DNA of 64,000 nt, from contig NC_064770.1 in assembly GCF_011397635.1 (NCBI RefSeq), positions 3,987,826 to 4,051,825 on the forward strand. The letters are read 5' to 3'. Within the stretch, counting starts at the first letter, position 1, and the number at the start of each line of letters is the position of its first letter. The notes beneath the pieces are model-generated. The model was not told the origin of the DNA. It saw only the letters and a program-made list of their open reading frames with translations, and made no database searches. The stretch is from Epinephelus fuscoguttatus (taxonomy: Eukaryota > Chordata > Actinopteri > Perciformes > Serranidae). The position numbers and the translations under genes are program-made. Of the stretch, positions 1 to 12,325 are shown piece after piece.

Positions 1-2319
1 AGTACTCCCTAGACTACATGCATACATAATATGAAGTACTTTTACTGTGTAGTTTTCGAGTAATCCTGTGTCAAAATCCTTAACAGAGGATACGATTAAG
101 GATATTTCACCCAACTTTGATGTGGAATAAAAAACTCATTTTCCATAAGTAGTCCAAGATTCATATACCGCTAAACTTAGTACTCCCTAGACTACATGCA
201 TGCATAATATGAAGTACTTTTACTGTGTACTTTTTGAGTAATCCTTTGTCAAAGTCCTTAACAGATCACAAGATCGAGAATATTTCACCCAACTTTGATG
301 CGGAATAAAAAAAACTTATTTTCCATAAGTAGTCCAAGATTCATATACCGCTGAACTTAGTACTCCCTAGACTACGTGCATGCATAATATGAAGTACTTT
401 TACTGTGTACTTCTCGAGTAATCCTGTGTCAAAGTCCTTAACAGAGGATACGATTAAGGATATTTCACCCAACTTTGATGTGGAATAAAAAACTTATTTT
501 CCATAAGTAGTCCAAGATTCATATACCGCTAAACTTAGTACTCCCTAGACTACATGCATGCATAATATGAAGCACTTTTACTGTGTACTTTTTGAGTAAT
601 CCTTTGTCAAAGTCCTTAACAGATCACAAGATCGAGAATATTTCACCCAACTTTGATGCGGAATAAAAAAAACTTATTTTCCATAAGTAGTCCAAGATTC
701 ATATACCGCTGAACTAAGTACTTCCTAGACTACATGCATGCATAATATGAAGTACTTTTACTGTGTACTTTTTGAGTAATCCTTTGTCAAAGTCCTTGAC
801 AGATCACAAGATCAAGAATATTTCACCCAACTTTGATGTGGAATAAAAAACTTATTTTCCATAAGTAGTCCAAGATTCATATACCGCTGAACTTAGTACT
901 CCCTAGACTACGTGCATGCATAATATGAAGTACTTTTACTGTGTACTTTTTGAGTAATCCTTTGTCAAAGTCCTTAACAGATCACAAGATCGAGAATATT
1001 TCACCCAACTTTGATGCGGAATAAAAAAAACTTATTTTCCATAAGTAGTCCAAGATTCATATACCGCTGAACTAAGTACTTCCTAGACTACATGCATGCA
1101 TAATATGAAGTACTTTTACTGTGTACTTTTTGAGTAATCCTTTGTCAAAGTCCTTGACAGATCACAAGATCAAGAATATTTCACCCAACTTTGATGTGGA
1201 ATAAAAAACTTATTTTCCATAAGTAGTCCAAGATTCATATACCGCTGAACTTAGTACTCCCTAGACTACGTGCATGCATAATATGAAGTACTTTTACTGT
1301 GTACTTTTTGAGTAATCCTTTGTCAAAATCCTTAACAGATGACAAGATTAAGGATATTTCACCCAACTTTGATGTGGAATAAAAAACTTATTTTCCATAA
1401 GTAGTCCATGATTCATATACCGCTGAACTTAGTACTCCCTAGACTACGTGCATGCATAATATGAAGTACTTTTACTGTGTAGTTTTCGAGTAATCCTGTG
1501 TCAAAATCCTTAACAGAGGATACGATTAAGGATATTTCACCCAACTTTGATGTGGAATAAAAAACTTATTTTCCATAAGTAGTCCAAGATTCATATACCG
1601 CTAAACTTAGTACTCCCTAGACTACGTGCATGCATAATATGAAGTACTTTTACTGTGTACTTTTTGAGTAATCCTTTGTCAAAGTCCTTAACAGATCACA
1701 AGATCAAGAATATTTCACCCAACTTTGATGTGGAATAAAAAACTTATTTTCCATAAGTAGTCCAAGATTCATATACCGCTGAACTTAGTACTCCCTAGAC
1801 TACGTGCATGCATAATATGAAGTACTTTTACTGTGTACTTCTCGAGTAATCCTGTGTCAAAATCCTTAACAGAGGATACGATTAAGGATATTTCACCCAA
1901 CTTTGATGTGGAATGAAAAACTTATTTTCCATAAGTAGTCCAAGATTCATATACCGCTGACCTTAATACTCCCTAGACTACGTGCATGCATAATATGAAG
2001 TACTTTTACTGTGTACTTTTTGAGTAATCCTTTGTCAAAATCCTTAACAGATGACAAGATTTAGGATATTTCACCCAGCTTTGATGTGGAATAAAAAACT
2101 CATTTTCCATAAGTAGTCCATGATTCATATACCGCTGAACTTAGTACTTCCTAGACTACGTGCATGAATAATATGAAGTACTTTTACTGTGTACTTCTCG
2201 AGTAATCCTGTGTCAAAATCCTAAACAGAGGATAAGATTAAGGATATTTCACCCAACTTTGATGTGGAATAAAAAACTTATTTTCCATAAGTAGTCCAAG
2301 ATTCATATACCGCTGAACT
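1..2319 (+). repeat. Tandem array of ~178-bp unit, left arm of palindrome
   Basis: About thirteen head-to-tail copies of a 178-bp unit (some 180 bp); the array already runs at base 1, so it extends beyond the window. Copies begin AGTACTCCCTAGACTAC near 1, 179, 359, 537, 717, 895, 1075, 1253, 1431, 1609, 1787, 1965 and 2143. Two main variants differ in the middle (one with ACAAGATCGAG, the other with GGATACGATTAAG). The dimer at 537-894 is almost identical to that at 895-1252, which indicates higher-order duplication. No coding capacity. It ends at 2319 in CGCTGAAC. The same unit reappears in reverse orientation at 3381-4880. Function and family are unknown to me; it could be a satellite or the terminal repeats of a fold-back transposon. 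Confidence 0.93.
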
Positions 2320-2699
2320 GTGGTATTGCTCCCTTTTTGTTAAGTAAAAGATCAGAGTATTTCCTCTAACACTGTGTAAATCTGAAACTTGGATTCATGA
2401 GTAGGTGTTTTTCCAGTCATAACACCCCAAGCACATACGGCCATGGATACAACTTGAGAATTGAGTTGACCATCAGCCAGCAGACGTTGACTGTGGTTGA
2501 CTAGGAGCAGAAGAGAAGAGAAGAGCTGAGATAGATTTGCCAATCCTAGCTGACAGTAACATCAAGAAGATGGAGCACCAAAAGATCCCAGGGCTGGGAG
2601 ACCACGGTGACAAATATGTGACCTATATAATGCAGGTAAAGCAGGGGAATGAGGACACAGTCTGTCTTGTTTCCTTTCCAGATTGCCTCTCTGTATGAT
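2320..2699. other. Spacer between array and short repeats; LINE tail fragment
   Basis: Mostly unrecognised single-copy-looking sequence. At about 2545-2600 the + strand reads ADSNIKKMEHQK, similar to the C-terminal region of a fish non-LTR retrotransposon reverse transcriptase (a family I recall with SNIRKKEHEKLEKYQG). A short open frame on the - strand (2352-2543) has no recognisable domain and is not called as a gene. Confidence 0.35.
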
Positions 2700-3380
2700 T
2701 TATGGGTAACACTTTACAACAAGGTACACAAAATTAGAGTAGTTACTGAGGAACTAATGAGGAACTAATGAGTAGTTACTGAGGAACTACGGTACACAAA
2801 ATTAGAGTAGTTACTGATGAACTAATGAGGAACTAATGAGGAACGAATGAGTAGTTACTGAGGAACTAAGCTACACAAAATTAGAGTAGTTACTGGGGAA
2901 CTAATGAGGAACGAATGAGGAACTAATGAGGAACGAATGAGTAGTCACTGAGGAACGAATGAGTAGTTACTGAGGAACTAAGTTACACAAAATTAGAGTA
3001 GTTACTGGGGAACTAATGAGGAACGAATGAGGAACTAATGAGTAGTTACTGAGGAACTACGGTACACAAAATTAGAGTAGTTACTGATGAACTAATGAGG
3101 AACTAACGATGAACTAACTATTAGTTAATGGTCAGTTCTTCATTAACTCGTGATCAAATTTCAGAGGAGTAGTTACTGAGGAACTAATGAGGAACTATTA
3201 CTTAATCATTACCTACCCTTTTTTGTGTACCCTCAAAATGAGTAGGTAATGATTCAGTACTCATTACCTACTCATTTTGATTTCTCACTTTACTTTAGGG
3301 TACACAAAAAGGGTCGGGAATGATTAAGTAATAGTTAGTTCCTCATTAGTTCTTCAGTAACTAGTTAGTAACTAGTTAGT
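2700..3380. repeat. Short-repeat core of the palindrome with hairpin
   Basis: Begins GGGTAACACTTTACAACAAG, a terminus-like sequence seen in fish DNA transposons. It is followed by many copies of the motifs GAGGAACTAATGAG and GAGTAGTTACTGAGG in blocks that each restart with GTACACAAAATTAGAGTAG (about 2720-3110). From 3165 to 3370 the sequence folds on itself: the stretch around 3178-3232 is the reverse complement of that around 3296-3345, and the centre (AAAATGAGTAGGTAATGA ... CATTACCTACTCATTTT) is a second nested palindrome. No open frame of note. Confidence 0.75.
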
Positions 3381-4880
3381 TCAGCGGTATATGAATCATG
3401 GACTACTTATGGAAAATAAGTTTTTTATTCCACATCAAAGTTGGGTGAAATATCCTTGATCTTGTCATCTGTTAAGGACTTTGACAAAGGATTACTCAAA
3501 AAGTACACAGTAAAAGTACTTCATATTATGCATGCACGTAGTCTTGGGAGTACTAAGTTCAGCGGTATATGAATCTTGGACTACTTATGGAAAATAAGTT
3601 TTTTATTCCACATCAAAGTTGGGTGAAATATCCTTAATCGTATCCTCTGTTAAGGATTTTGACATAGGATTACTCAAAAAGTACACAGTAAAAGTACTTC
3701 ATATTATGCATGCACGTAGTCTAGGAAGTACTTAGTTCAGCGGTATATGAATCTTGGACTACTTATGGAAAATAAGTTTTTTATTCCACATCAAAGTTGG
3801 GTGAAATATCCTTAATCGTATCCTCTGTTAAGGATTTTGACACAGGATTACTCAAAAAGTACACAGTAAAAGTACTTCATATTATGCATGCACGTAGTCT
3901 AGGAAGTACTTAGTTCAGCGGTATATGAATCATGGACTACTTATGGAAAATAAGTTTTTTATTCCACATCAAAGTTGGGTGAAATATCCTTAATCTTGTC
4001 ATCTGTTAAGGATTTTGACACAGGATTACTCAAAAAGTACACAGTAAAAGTACTTCATATTATGCATGCACATAGTCTAGGGAGTACTTAGTTCAGTGGT
4101 ATATGAATCATGGACTACTTATGGAAAATAAGTTTTTTATTCCACATCAAAGTTGGGTGAAATATCCTTAATCTTGTCATCTGTTAAGGATTTTGACACA
4201 GGATTACTCAAAAAGTACACAGTAAAAGTACTTCATATTATGCATGCACATAGTCTAGGAAGTACTTAGTTCAGCGGTATATGAATCATGGACTACTTAT
4301 GGAAAATAAGTTTTTTATTCCACATCAAAGGTGGGTGAAATATCCTTAATCTTGTCATCTGTTAAGGATTTTGACACAGGATTACTCAAAAAGTACACAG
4401 TAAAAGTACTTCATATTATGCATGCACGTAGTCTAGGGAGTACTAAGTTCAGCGGTATATGAATCATGGACTACTTATGGAAAATAAGTTTTTTATTCCA
4501 CATCAAAGTTGGGTGAAATATCCTTAATCGTATCCTCTGTTAAGGATTTTGACACAGGATTACTCAAAAAGTACACAGTAAAAGTACTTCATATTATGCA
4601 TGCACATAGTCTAGGGAGTACTAAGTTCAGTGGTATATGAATCATGGACTACTTATGGAAATTAAGTTTTTTATTCCACATCAAATTTGGGTGAAATATC
4701 CTTAATCGTATCCTTTGTTAAGGATTTTGACAAAGGATTACTCAAAAAGTACACAGTAAAAGTACTTCATATTATGCATGCATGTAGTCTAGGAAGTACT
4801 AAGTTCAGCGGTATATGAATCATGGACTACTTATGGAAAATACGTTTTTTATTCTACGTCAAAGTTCGGCAAAATATCCT
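3381..4880 (-). repeat. Reverse-oriented ~178-bp array, right arm of palindrome
   Basis: Eight complete copies plus a partial one of the same 178-bp unit as at 1-2319, here reverse-complemented. Copies start TCAGCGGTATATGAATC near 3381, 3558, 3737, 3915, 4093, 4271, 4449, 4627 and 4805. The last copy diverges and fades out near 4880. With the left array and the spacer this gives a >4.8-kb imperfect palindrome with repetitive arms. Confidence 0.92.
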
Positions 4881-4975
4881 TCAACTGTCCCTCTGCAGTC
4901 TGACCCATAGTCACTGCCAGCAGCTCTTCAGAGCCGTTTCATTACGATTACCGTAAGTGTTGGTAGATTCGCGCA

Positions 4976-5173
4976 CTAGAAAAAAACGTGCGGCTGATTT
5001 GACCAAGCAAAAGCGAACCACGGCTGGCTTGACCGCAGTAGAAGAAGGACGGCAAACACATCCTTTTTGTCAATAAATGCTTTCAGTGCAGCCATTTGTT
5101 CTTCTATTAAAGAAAATGTACGTTCCAGTTCGTTCAACACATTTACCATCGCAGTGTCAAAATAAGTAGCCAT
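4976..5173 (-). pseudogene. Helicase-like N-terminal fragment (transposon-derived?)
   Basis: A 65-residue frame starting MATYFDTAMVNVLNELERTF. Residues ~20-44 (SLIEEQMAALKAFIDKKDVF then AVL) resemble the stretch before the Walker A loop of RecQ-like helicase ORFs that are multicopy in fish genomes. The expected PTGFGKS motif does not follow; the frame runs into unrelated sequence and stops, so this is at best a broken fragment. The family link rests on memory of the motif and is uncertain. Confidence 0.3.
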
Positions 5174-6559
5174 GTTGGTTGTTTACGAAATGCATTCAAT
5201 CCGCTCCTTGTCCCTCCTATTCTGATGAAATGATTGCAAATAACCCGCCCCAAAGTAATAAACGGTTGTGATTGGCCCGGTAAGCTTTAACCAATGCCAG
5301 AATGCGCCTTTATGATTGCGTGGCCAGACTGATCTGCGGAGCGAAATAGAATTTGAGCTCGCGAGATTAGGATGGTTTCACCAGGCTAGCTAATCCTGAC
5401 CATAATCCTGCCACAGACGAGGATTTTCCGGCAGCATAAGTTACCATGGTTACTAGGCTAGGATTCAGGTTAACGACCTTGATGGAACGGAGTTGTAGCT
5501 CAGCTTGATGGAATGGAAACCAGAGTTTAGCTCGATGTATCAGGCTTACTCAGAACCATGGTTTCCATGGTTACCGATGTGAGGCTAATCTTAGCCACTT
5601 TGATGGAACAGAACTCTGGCTCACATTAGCCAGACTTGGCTATTTAAGCCTGGATTTGCCTTTAGCCTGCTTCATGGAATACCCCCCAGGTGTGCAAATA
5701 ATTCAAAAAAGTGAACAAAGGCAAATAGGTGACTGCATAAGACATCTGTGGCTCTATAAAATGATTAAAAACACCAGAACATCCTGCATGTATATAACAA
5801 TAACATCCATTATGAGGTAGAACTGGTTAAACGATGTAAACACAGGTGGAGAAAATAACAATGAGAATTATGAGCCAACACAGGGCACCAAGACAACTTA
5901 AAGTAGGCAGGCCATGAAAGCATTTCTATACATCAATTAAGATTAACAAAACGCCTGTATGTATGAGACACTGACGTCCATCATGAGTTAGAATGATTAG
6001 GTTGTACTGATGCACTGATAAGACATCCGTTTATTAAAAGTGTCAGACTTCAATGAAAGCCTATCCTTTGACTAAATGAGTAGCCTAACAGAAGCCAAAA
6101 ATACTTCAGATAACCCAGCAGTGATGAGAGATGAAAAAGAGAATTAAAAAATCTGTAAAGAAAATATATAATAATAACTAACTGCAATCTGCATGTAGAC
6201 AAACTTCCTGAGTGTGCAAGTATACTAAAGATAATCTGAATTCTCTTATTAGTGTAAACGGGAACAAAGAAAGATGAAAGACAGGGAATTCAAAAATATT
6301 AGCAAACACCGGATGCCAAATCAACTTGCTGGTAATTTGGTAAAATGTCCGGTCAGTGATTTTTGTTCAAAAGTACCAGCTCTCATAGTAATCAGTCAGG
6401 ACCGTGGCAGGCTAATGCCGCTAATGACACAGTCTGTAAGTTAACTCAAGGCCCGTCCAGGGCTAGTAAAGATGCAGTCATACAGTTAGCTTCCGTGGCT
6501 ATATAGTTAGCATAATAATGGCTTACCCAAGGTGGGATTAATAGTCGCTCACGGCCATC
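5174..6559. other. Intergenic, no gene seen
   Basis: No coding potential recognised. Around 5389-5690 related phrases recur (variants of AACCATGGTTTCCATGG and GATGGAACGGAGTTGTAGCTC), suggesting an old internally repetitive element. The rest is AT-rich with nothing identifiable. Confidence 0.5.
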
Positions 6560-7010
6560 AGGCCTCTTCCATGCAGATGGATGTTATGAAGCCTTTAGCC
6601 TCTTGTAAGAGAGTCTCTTCCTACCTCCATCCTTCATCACGATGACAAGCCTGGCAAGGAATAGCAGTGCAGGTTTGAAGCCCAGGTTATAAAGCTCCAA
6701 CATCACGTCCCGGTATTTCTGGCGCTGTTCTACCACCTCCGGCCTCGGTACTGTAGTTTGCCTCTGCAGGCTCGGGCCTCGCGTATGATCCTCTCCTTCA
6801 CCTGGTACCTGTGTAGCCTGATAATGACGGGCTGTGCTCTCTGCCCCTGCTTCAGTTTCTCGGATAGCGTACGATGAGCTCTGTCACATTCTGGTGGTGA
6901 TTCCAGGAAGCCTTCACCAAAAACTTCCATGAGCAGCTCTGCAAAGAAGGTTGTGGGCCGCGGCCCCTCCACTGACTCAGGTATGCTGACCATCTACTCC
7001 ATCTCAGCCC
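6560..7010 (-). pseudogene. LINE-1 ORF1 fragment, frameshifted
   Basis: The - strand encodes a fish L1 ORF1-type RNA-binding protein. From 7000 it reads VSIPESVEGPRPTTFFAELL, then ECDRAHRTLSEKLKQGQRAQ and PVIIRLHRYQVKERIIREAR, which is the RRM/C-terminal domain pattern of L1 ORF1p. The frame breaks near 6735. The next part continues in another frame (EVVEQRQKYRDVMLELYNLG, then FKPALLFLARLVIVMKDGGR and KASQHPSAWKRPDGR), down to about 6560. One indel therefore explains the break. The fragment is non-functional. Confidence 0.8.
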
Positions 7011-7020
7011 GAAGTCCCTG

Positions 7021-7500
7021 AAACATTGTTGTTGTTGTTGTTTTTTTTCCAAAATAACCTTTAATTTTGAACTGATGTACATGATTAGTCTGGAGGAACT
7101 CGAATGGGAAAAAAAAGGATAAATATCTGCTGAGAATGCTATTGGTGGCATGTAAAAAATCCTTAACCAAGAAATGGCGGAAAAAAAGAAATGTCTAGTG
7201 TTGATGAATGAATTGACTTGGTTCATAATATCTGTAATGGAGAGATTGACTTTCAGTCTGAGAAGCCAGAAGGACATGTTTATTGAGAACTGAATATTTT
7301 GGTTGGTATATGACTTTGTCTGATAAGTACTAGAAACCCTGTGAGGTGACTTTTAGCCCCCCATTGTATTTTTATGTTTTTATTTATGTTATGTTTATCT
7401 TTTTTCCTTTTCTGCTTATGGTCTTTATGTTCAGTTGGTTCTGGATTTTGTTAACATTTTATACTGCTTCTAAAAACCAATAAAAAGAGAATTACAAAAA
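7021..7500 (+). mobile_element. LINE-1 3' end (ORF2 C-terminus and 3' UTR)
   Basis: On the + strand about 7105-7285 reads KDKYLLRMLLVACKKSLTKK, then KKEMSSVDEWIDLVHNICNG, similar to the extreme C-terminus of fish L1 ORF2. It is followed by a T-rich 3' region ending in AATAAAAAGAGAATTACAAA, a polyadenylation-type tail near 7480-7500. A (GTT)n tract at 7027-7041 marks the junction with the oppositely oriented ORF1 fragment at 6560-7010. The opposite orientation suggests a 5'-inverted, internally deleted insertion, but two independent insertions are possible. Confidence 0.6.
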
Positions 7501-7846
7501 AAGAGAGAAATGTGCAATATCAGTGAAAAAACAGGAGCCGACAGGACCTACATCTGCTCCACGAGGGTGCCTTACCAGAAGATCTATTTAGCCAACATGC
7601 TAATGATTGCGGTAGAGCAGACAAACACATACTTTAATCCACTCCTACACTTTTTTACTGGGATTTTGGGTTCTAGAAAGGGTTAAAAACTGAAAAATTG
7701 ACACCACTTTCTTAAAAAGGTGTTTTTGACTACCTTGGTGTATCAGATGCTAAAAACCCGATGGCATGTTTACTTATGTCATCATACCAAACCTCCTCTC
7801 TGCCCATCTGTCCCCCCTCCCCTCTTTTGTCCCTCTCTCACTCCAG

Positions 7847-8034
7847 TCCAAAGTCCAAGTCAGAGGACCAGATGATCAGCCGGAATATAAAAGAGACTCT
7901 GCATCTGACTCACAGCACACAGCCACCCACATACTCACAACCCATCTATCCACAGTCACAAACTCTGCATGAGCTGATTTTTGTTAATACTTTTAATGTT
8001 GATAATTTTAACACTTCAACTACATCATAATAAA
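7847..8034 (+). other. Possible 3'-terminal exon of an unidentified gene
   Basis: A strong pyrimidine tract and CTCCAG (to 7846) look like a splice acceptor. The following sequence is open in two frames (one to a TGA ending at 7972, one to 8030), and an AATAAA signal lies at 8029-8034. Neither frame gives a product I recognise, and no upstream exon was found in the window. It may be chance. A cDNA would decide. Confidence 0.2.
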
Positions 8035-8035
8035 A

Positions 8036-10689
8036 CACTTAATGACAAGATACAGCTTTACACACAACAGTTGAGGACATCTCAACAGTCATGTGGCATC
8101 TCAGCAGAGACTTTCCAGACCACTTAATTTAAAAACTTATACACACACAGACACATACACACACACACCACTGGCTGCACTGATAAAACTGCTGTTTATA
8201 GCAGCACAAGAGGACTGACTTGTTGATTGTATACCCCACATTCAAACTGAATTGGGCATGAGGAGGATGCACTAACTGGTATCACATCACTACTCTGTAA
8301 GTAATATTCTGTCTCATATATGCTGCAGTAATATTGACATTTTACTATATAAAGATTGCATTGCCTTATCAGAGCACCATTGCGCTGTCAGTAGCTTAAC
8401 TTGGTATGTTAAGACAGGTGTTAAGACAGGCTTAATGTTGGATGCATGACCCAGTGGTCTGTTAAAACACATTGCTGTGCAAGTTAAACTTGACCTGTAG
8501 TTTGGTCAGAACACAGCTGCTGTGTCTTGTGGCATCAGCTCAATGCCACAACAGGTCCTTGTATATCTAAACCTGTAGAACACCTGGTTTAGATGAGGGA
8601 TAGATGTATTTTAAAGACCGATACCCACTGCAGTTTAATGTAAGTTAATATATCTGACAATATTTAACAAATAACCGATACTGCAGTAGACTGCAAAGAG
8701 ACAGTTATGGGGCAAAATGTTACACCATTCAAGGTGATTTAGTGGCATTTAGCGGTAAGGACTGCAGATTGAAATCAGTTGAAACCTCTCGAATTAGAAT
8801 TATTTTATTGTTTATTGTTCAGAAGGTTCCAAACTAACATACCAGGTGATTAAAACTAGTAAAAACACTGTATAAAGCAGTGTTACCTTAAAAAATGATC
8901 GTTTGTCCAGCACTGCTAGTTGCACAGAGTTTTCTAATGACAGTAGCTGACATGAAATGGTAAAAAACACAAATGGTCTTTTCTAGAGCCAGTGTGTGGG
9001 GCAGGGGCAGGTGCCTTTTCATACAGTGATGCAGACAAGGGTTTTGTTTAAACACTGAGAGGGACACAAATGTTTGGGGGCCTGTGATGACCATTGAGAG
9101 CCTTAAACACTTTATTTTCTGCATTGTGGTGAATTTGCATCAATTTATGGTGGAAATGTACTTATTTATGTAAAGGGAAACAAAATTCTGGTGGCAGGTG
9201 ACAAATCAAAATAAAAATATAATAGAGTATAATGCAGTAAGACTCTCAGACATGCTGTACTGTTTTCAGATGTTATCCTCCTGTGGATCGGCTTGTCTTA
9301 TCTTACTGTGTATAAATGAGTTGTTGTGTTCTGCAGTGAAGTTTAAATGCTTCTGGATGTAGAGAGTAGAAGCTGCTCTAACACACGGACACACTGAGGA
9401 TGATTTCTGCCTCAAAGTTCTTCAATTACATATGAAGTTAACAGAGTGTTGAAGAGAAAAGAGTTTTTTGATAGGAGTTTGGTTCATTTACATCAAATTC
9501 AGCTTTCTACAAACATGGGTCTTCTCCTGAAATGCAAAGCTTATTTCATATTTTCTCTTGTTGTTACTTTCCCATCAGAGAATTTTAATGTAACCTGCGA
9601 TCCAGCTAAATTCTTCATTTCCTCTTGGTTCAGAAATAAAAATAAATTCACATTTTTTAAAATTCAGTCTGCCGCCCAAGAATTTGTAAACAATTAACTT
9701 CATATATAAGGGAAAACTGCCTTGATTTCATTAAATAGTCGCAAACTAATACTCAAAATTATCCTCTAAATAGCTTGAAATATTCTTAAAGAACCCCAGA
9801 GAACAGACACCTGCAGTGCTGCAGCTTCATGTTCCTCCTCTCATTCTCTGTGCTCTTGGCACAAGGCATGTGCAGCACCAAACCGCATTTCAGTTTTATT
9901 TAATTAGCAGAGATTCAGTGTGGGAGATCTAAACATTATTTCGAGTTGAGTTTTGGTTTATAAAGATGTATGAGCGGGAAACCAATTCAGCATCTGTGTC
10001 CGCTCATACGGGGCAGTTTGTGATTTTATGCCATCTTACTTGTTAAGCTTAATAGTGGGTTATTGCTGAAATTAGCCTGGCTGTATTGATAAATTTTAAT
10101 AGTAGTTCAATCTCACAGCAGTTACAGATAATATCTACACAATGATCTAAATATCTAAACAATAATATGCAGGGTGTTTGATTTAAGTGCATTAACTGTG
10201 GTGACTATGACATGGGACATTGATGAGGGAGGAGCAGGCGCTCTTGCGGTCTGGCAGAATTTAAACTCAAATTCGGTTGTCAGGTGGTGCAACATGCTTT
10301 TAATGGAAAATTGATGACACAGGCCAAATTTAAAAACTAAAATATTAAATTAGAAAAAGAAATCGAAAAGAAACGTCTCCCAAAATAAGGCCCTTATATA
10401 GGTAGAGGGCAAAAGGACAGGTGCTTGAGCACCACCTGGGGTATATCTGTGCACTTGCCTAATCTCCATAGACAAGGGCCTACTCCCTAAGCAGATATAA
10501 ATGTATATTTCTAAGGCAACAAAGCACAAAAGTTCTTATTTTCAGGTGATTATAGACTGAAGAAAACATAATTATTGTATTAATATACATTTCTGCTTAT
10601 TTATCCCTCCAAGTCCTACACAATGGGCCCTCAAATGCATGGACTAGTACATTTGAAAAAAAAAAAAAAAAATCCCCCATAAAGAGTAT
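8036..10689. other. Intergenic, nothing recognised
   Basis: AT-rich sequence with short random open frames only. A (CA)-rich stretch lies near 8140-8168. No repeat family, exon or RNA gene could be supported. Confidence 0.5.
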
Positions 10690-11016
10690 AGAATGGTAAA
10701 TGGTTAATGGGCCTGCATTTGTATAGTGCCTTTCTAGTCATCTAGTGACCACTCAAAGCGCTTTTTACACTACGAGTCACGTTCACCCATTCACACACAC
10801 ATTCATACACTGGTGGCCGAGGCTACCATACAAGGTGCCACCTGCTACTCAGTTTTAACACACTCACACACCAGTGGAACAGCCATTGGGAGCAATTTGG
10901 TGTTCAGTATCTTGCTCGAGGATACTTTGACATGCAGCCTGGAGGAGCCCCGGAACGAACCGCTGATCTTTCGATTGGTGGACGACCCGCTCTACCTCTG
11001 AGCCACAACTGCCCCT
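10690..11016 (-). mobile_element. tRNA-derived SINE
   Basis: Read on the - strand, the element starts at about 11016 with GGCAGTTGTGGCTCAGAGGT (RNA polymerase III A-box region). A diverged B-box-like GGTTCGTTCC follows in the reverse complement of 10950-10960. The body contains the widespread fish phrases for a graph-like CACTCAAAGCGCTTTTTACA stretch and a CACCCATTCACACACACATT stretch. Its left end (~10690) is the 3' tail. A related tail is found at 42620-42695. Confidence 0.6.
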
Positions 11017-12257
11017 ACTTCCATATTTACCATTTTCTAATAATGATGGACATACAGCACCATTACGTATTTATCCAAATTACCTGCATTTGACCTTAAG
11101 CGGCCCGCCCATCTTTTACTTATTCCATTTCCACTTTTGTCTATTAGCTTGCAGTTGCTCTTTCTATGTATACTATTAGTAAACCTTAATACATGCCGTT
11201 AGTAAACACAGTAAACACAAATGAGAAGCCTCCTGACTGATTCACTGATTCAGCCTACTATACATTTCACAAACTTGGAAATACACATCCACATTTATGC
11301 AGCAGTCACATGGCCTGACATACCACACTTGCTGCAGATAAACTTACCTACAGTGTTATCTTTAACTCATTTTCGTTGTAGCGGTAGCTGGATGTTTATA
11401 TCGTTACATTAACACATGGCCAGGCACGACTGACCGTCTCACTTCGACCCACTGAGCAGTTTACTTCCGGTTAAGCACTTTGCTAACTTAAATGGGGATA
11501 AAAAATGATTTAATTGTGCAGCCCTTCTTGACTTTTGAAATGTTATTGGACCAAATGAATCAATGCAGATAGTGAAACAAGCATTTTGTGGGGGTTGTAA
11601 CAACAAAATGTATCCACTGATCTACAGATGTCTCTTTCACAATGTAAGGCCATGAGAAAAAAGTATTTTTGGGGCATCATGTGACAAACCCAAATGGTGT
11701 AATTCCACCTTTGGCCACTATGTAGCATCGGCTTCAAAGGCTGGCACTGTTCCTGGGGGGCTCTATTACAATAACAAGTTACCCATCAAAAGTGCATTAA
11801 CAGATCCTAACTTTATGCAAAGCTAGTGAGTGGAATATGCTCAGGATATATGGGCTGTTCACTAGCTGATGCACGGAATGCTAGTTAGCCAGCATTCTAA
11901 CAGGAATTTAGCATAACGTTGCAAGAAGATAACCAGTAAAAACACAATCCACTGTAGAATATAGTCTTTGTAACACAATGTTAATTTCCACTTGTTAATA
12001 CATTTGAAAGTAATGACATTGATTGTATCTATACTGCAGTTGTCAAGCAATGTCTTCTGCTAGGATACAGCAACATTACTTGGACAAACCACATACAGAT
12101 CTGCAATAGACAATAATACTAAAACTTGTAGTAAAATTTATGCCAACTTGTTAAGTTTCCTTATGATTAGGTTTACATTTGCTTATAATTATTTTGTATT
12201 AATGTATTGGGGGTGTTAAGCATATTTTAATATTGGGTCCCAATGTATATTACTACC

Positions 12258-12258
<1 letters not shown>
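11017..12258. other. g6pc1 upstream region, no gene seen
   Basis: No coding or repeat family recognised. This is the immediate upstream region of g6pc1 and must hold its promoter unless a distant non-coding exon exists, but I cannot identify a TATA box or a clear HNF1 site with confidence. Confidence 0.4.

Positions 12259-12259
<1 letters not shown>

Positions 12260-12325
<66 letters not shown>
12260..12325. repeat. (CA)n microsatellite just upstream of g6pc1
   Basis: About 33 uninterrupted CA dinucleotides ending 57 bases before the g6pc1 ATG. The false open frames across it (runs of V-C) are repeat artefacts. Confidence 0.97.

Noticed and set aside
2352..2543. 63-codon open frame on the - strand
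   Set aside because: No recognisable domain, no splice signals fitting an exon, located in repeat spacer.
1..4880. CRISPR-like regular repeats
   Set aside because: Units are ~178 bp, contiguous and similar over the full length, with no unique spacers, and the DNA is vertebrate. It is a tandem array.
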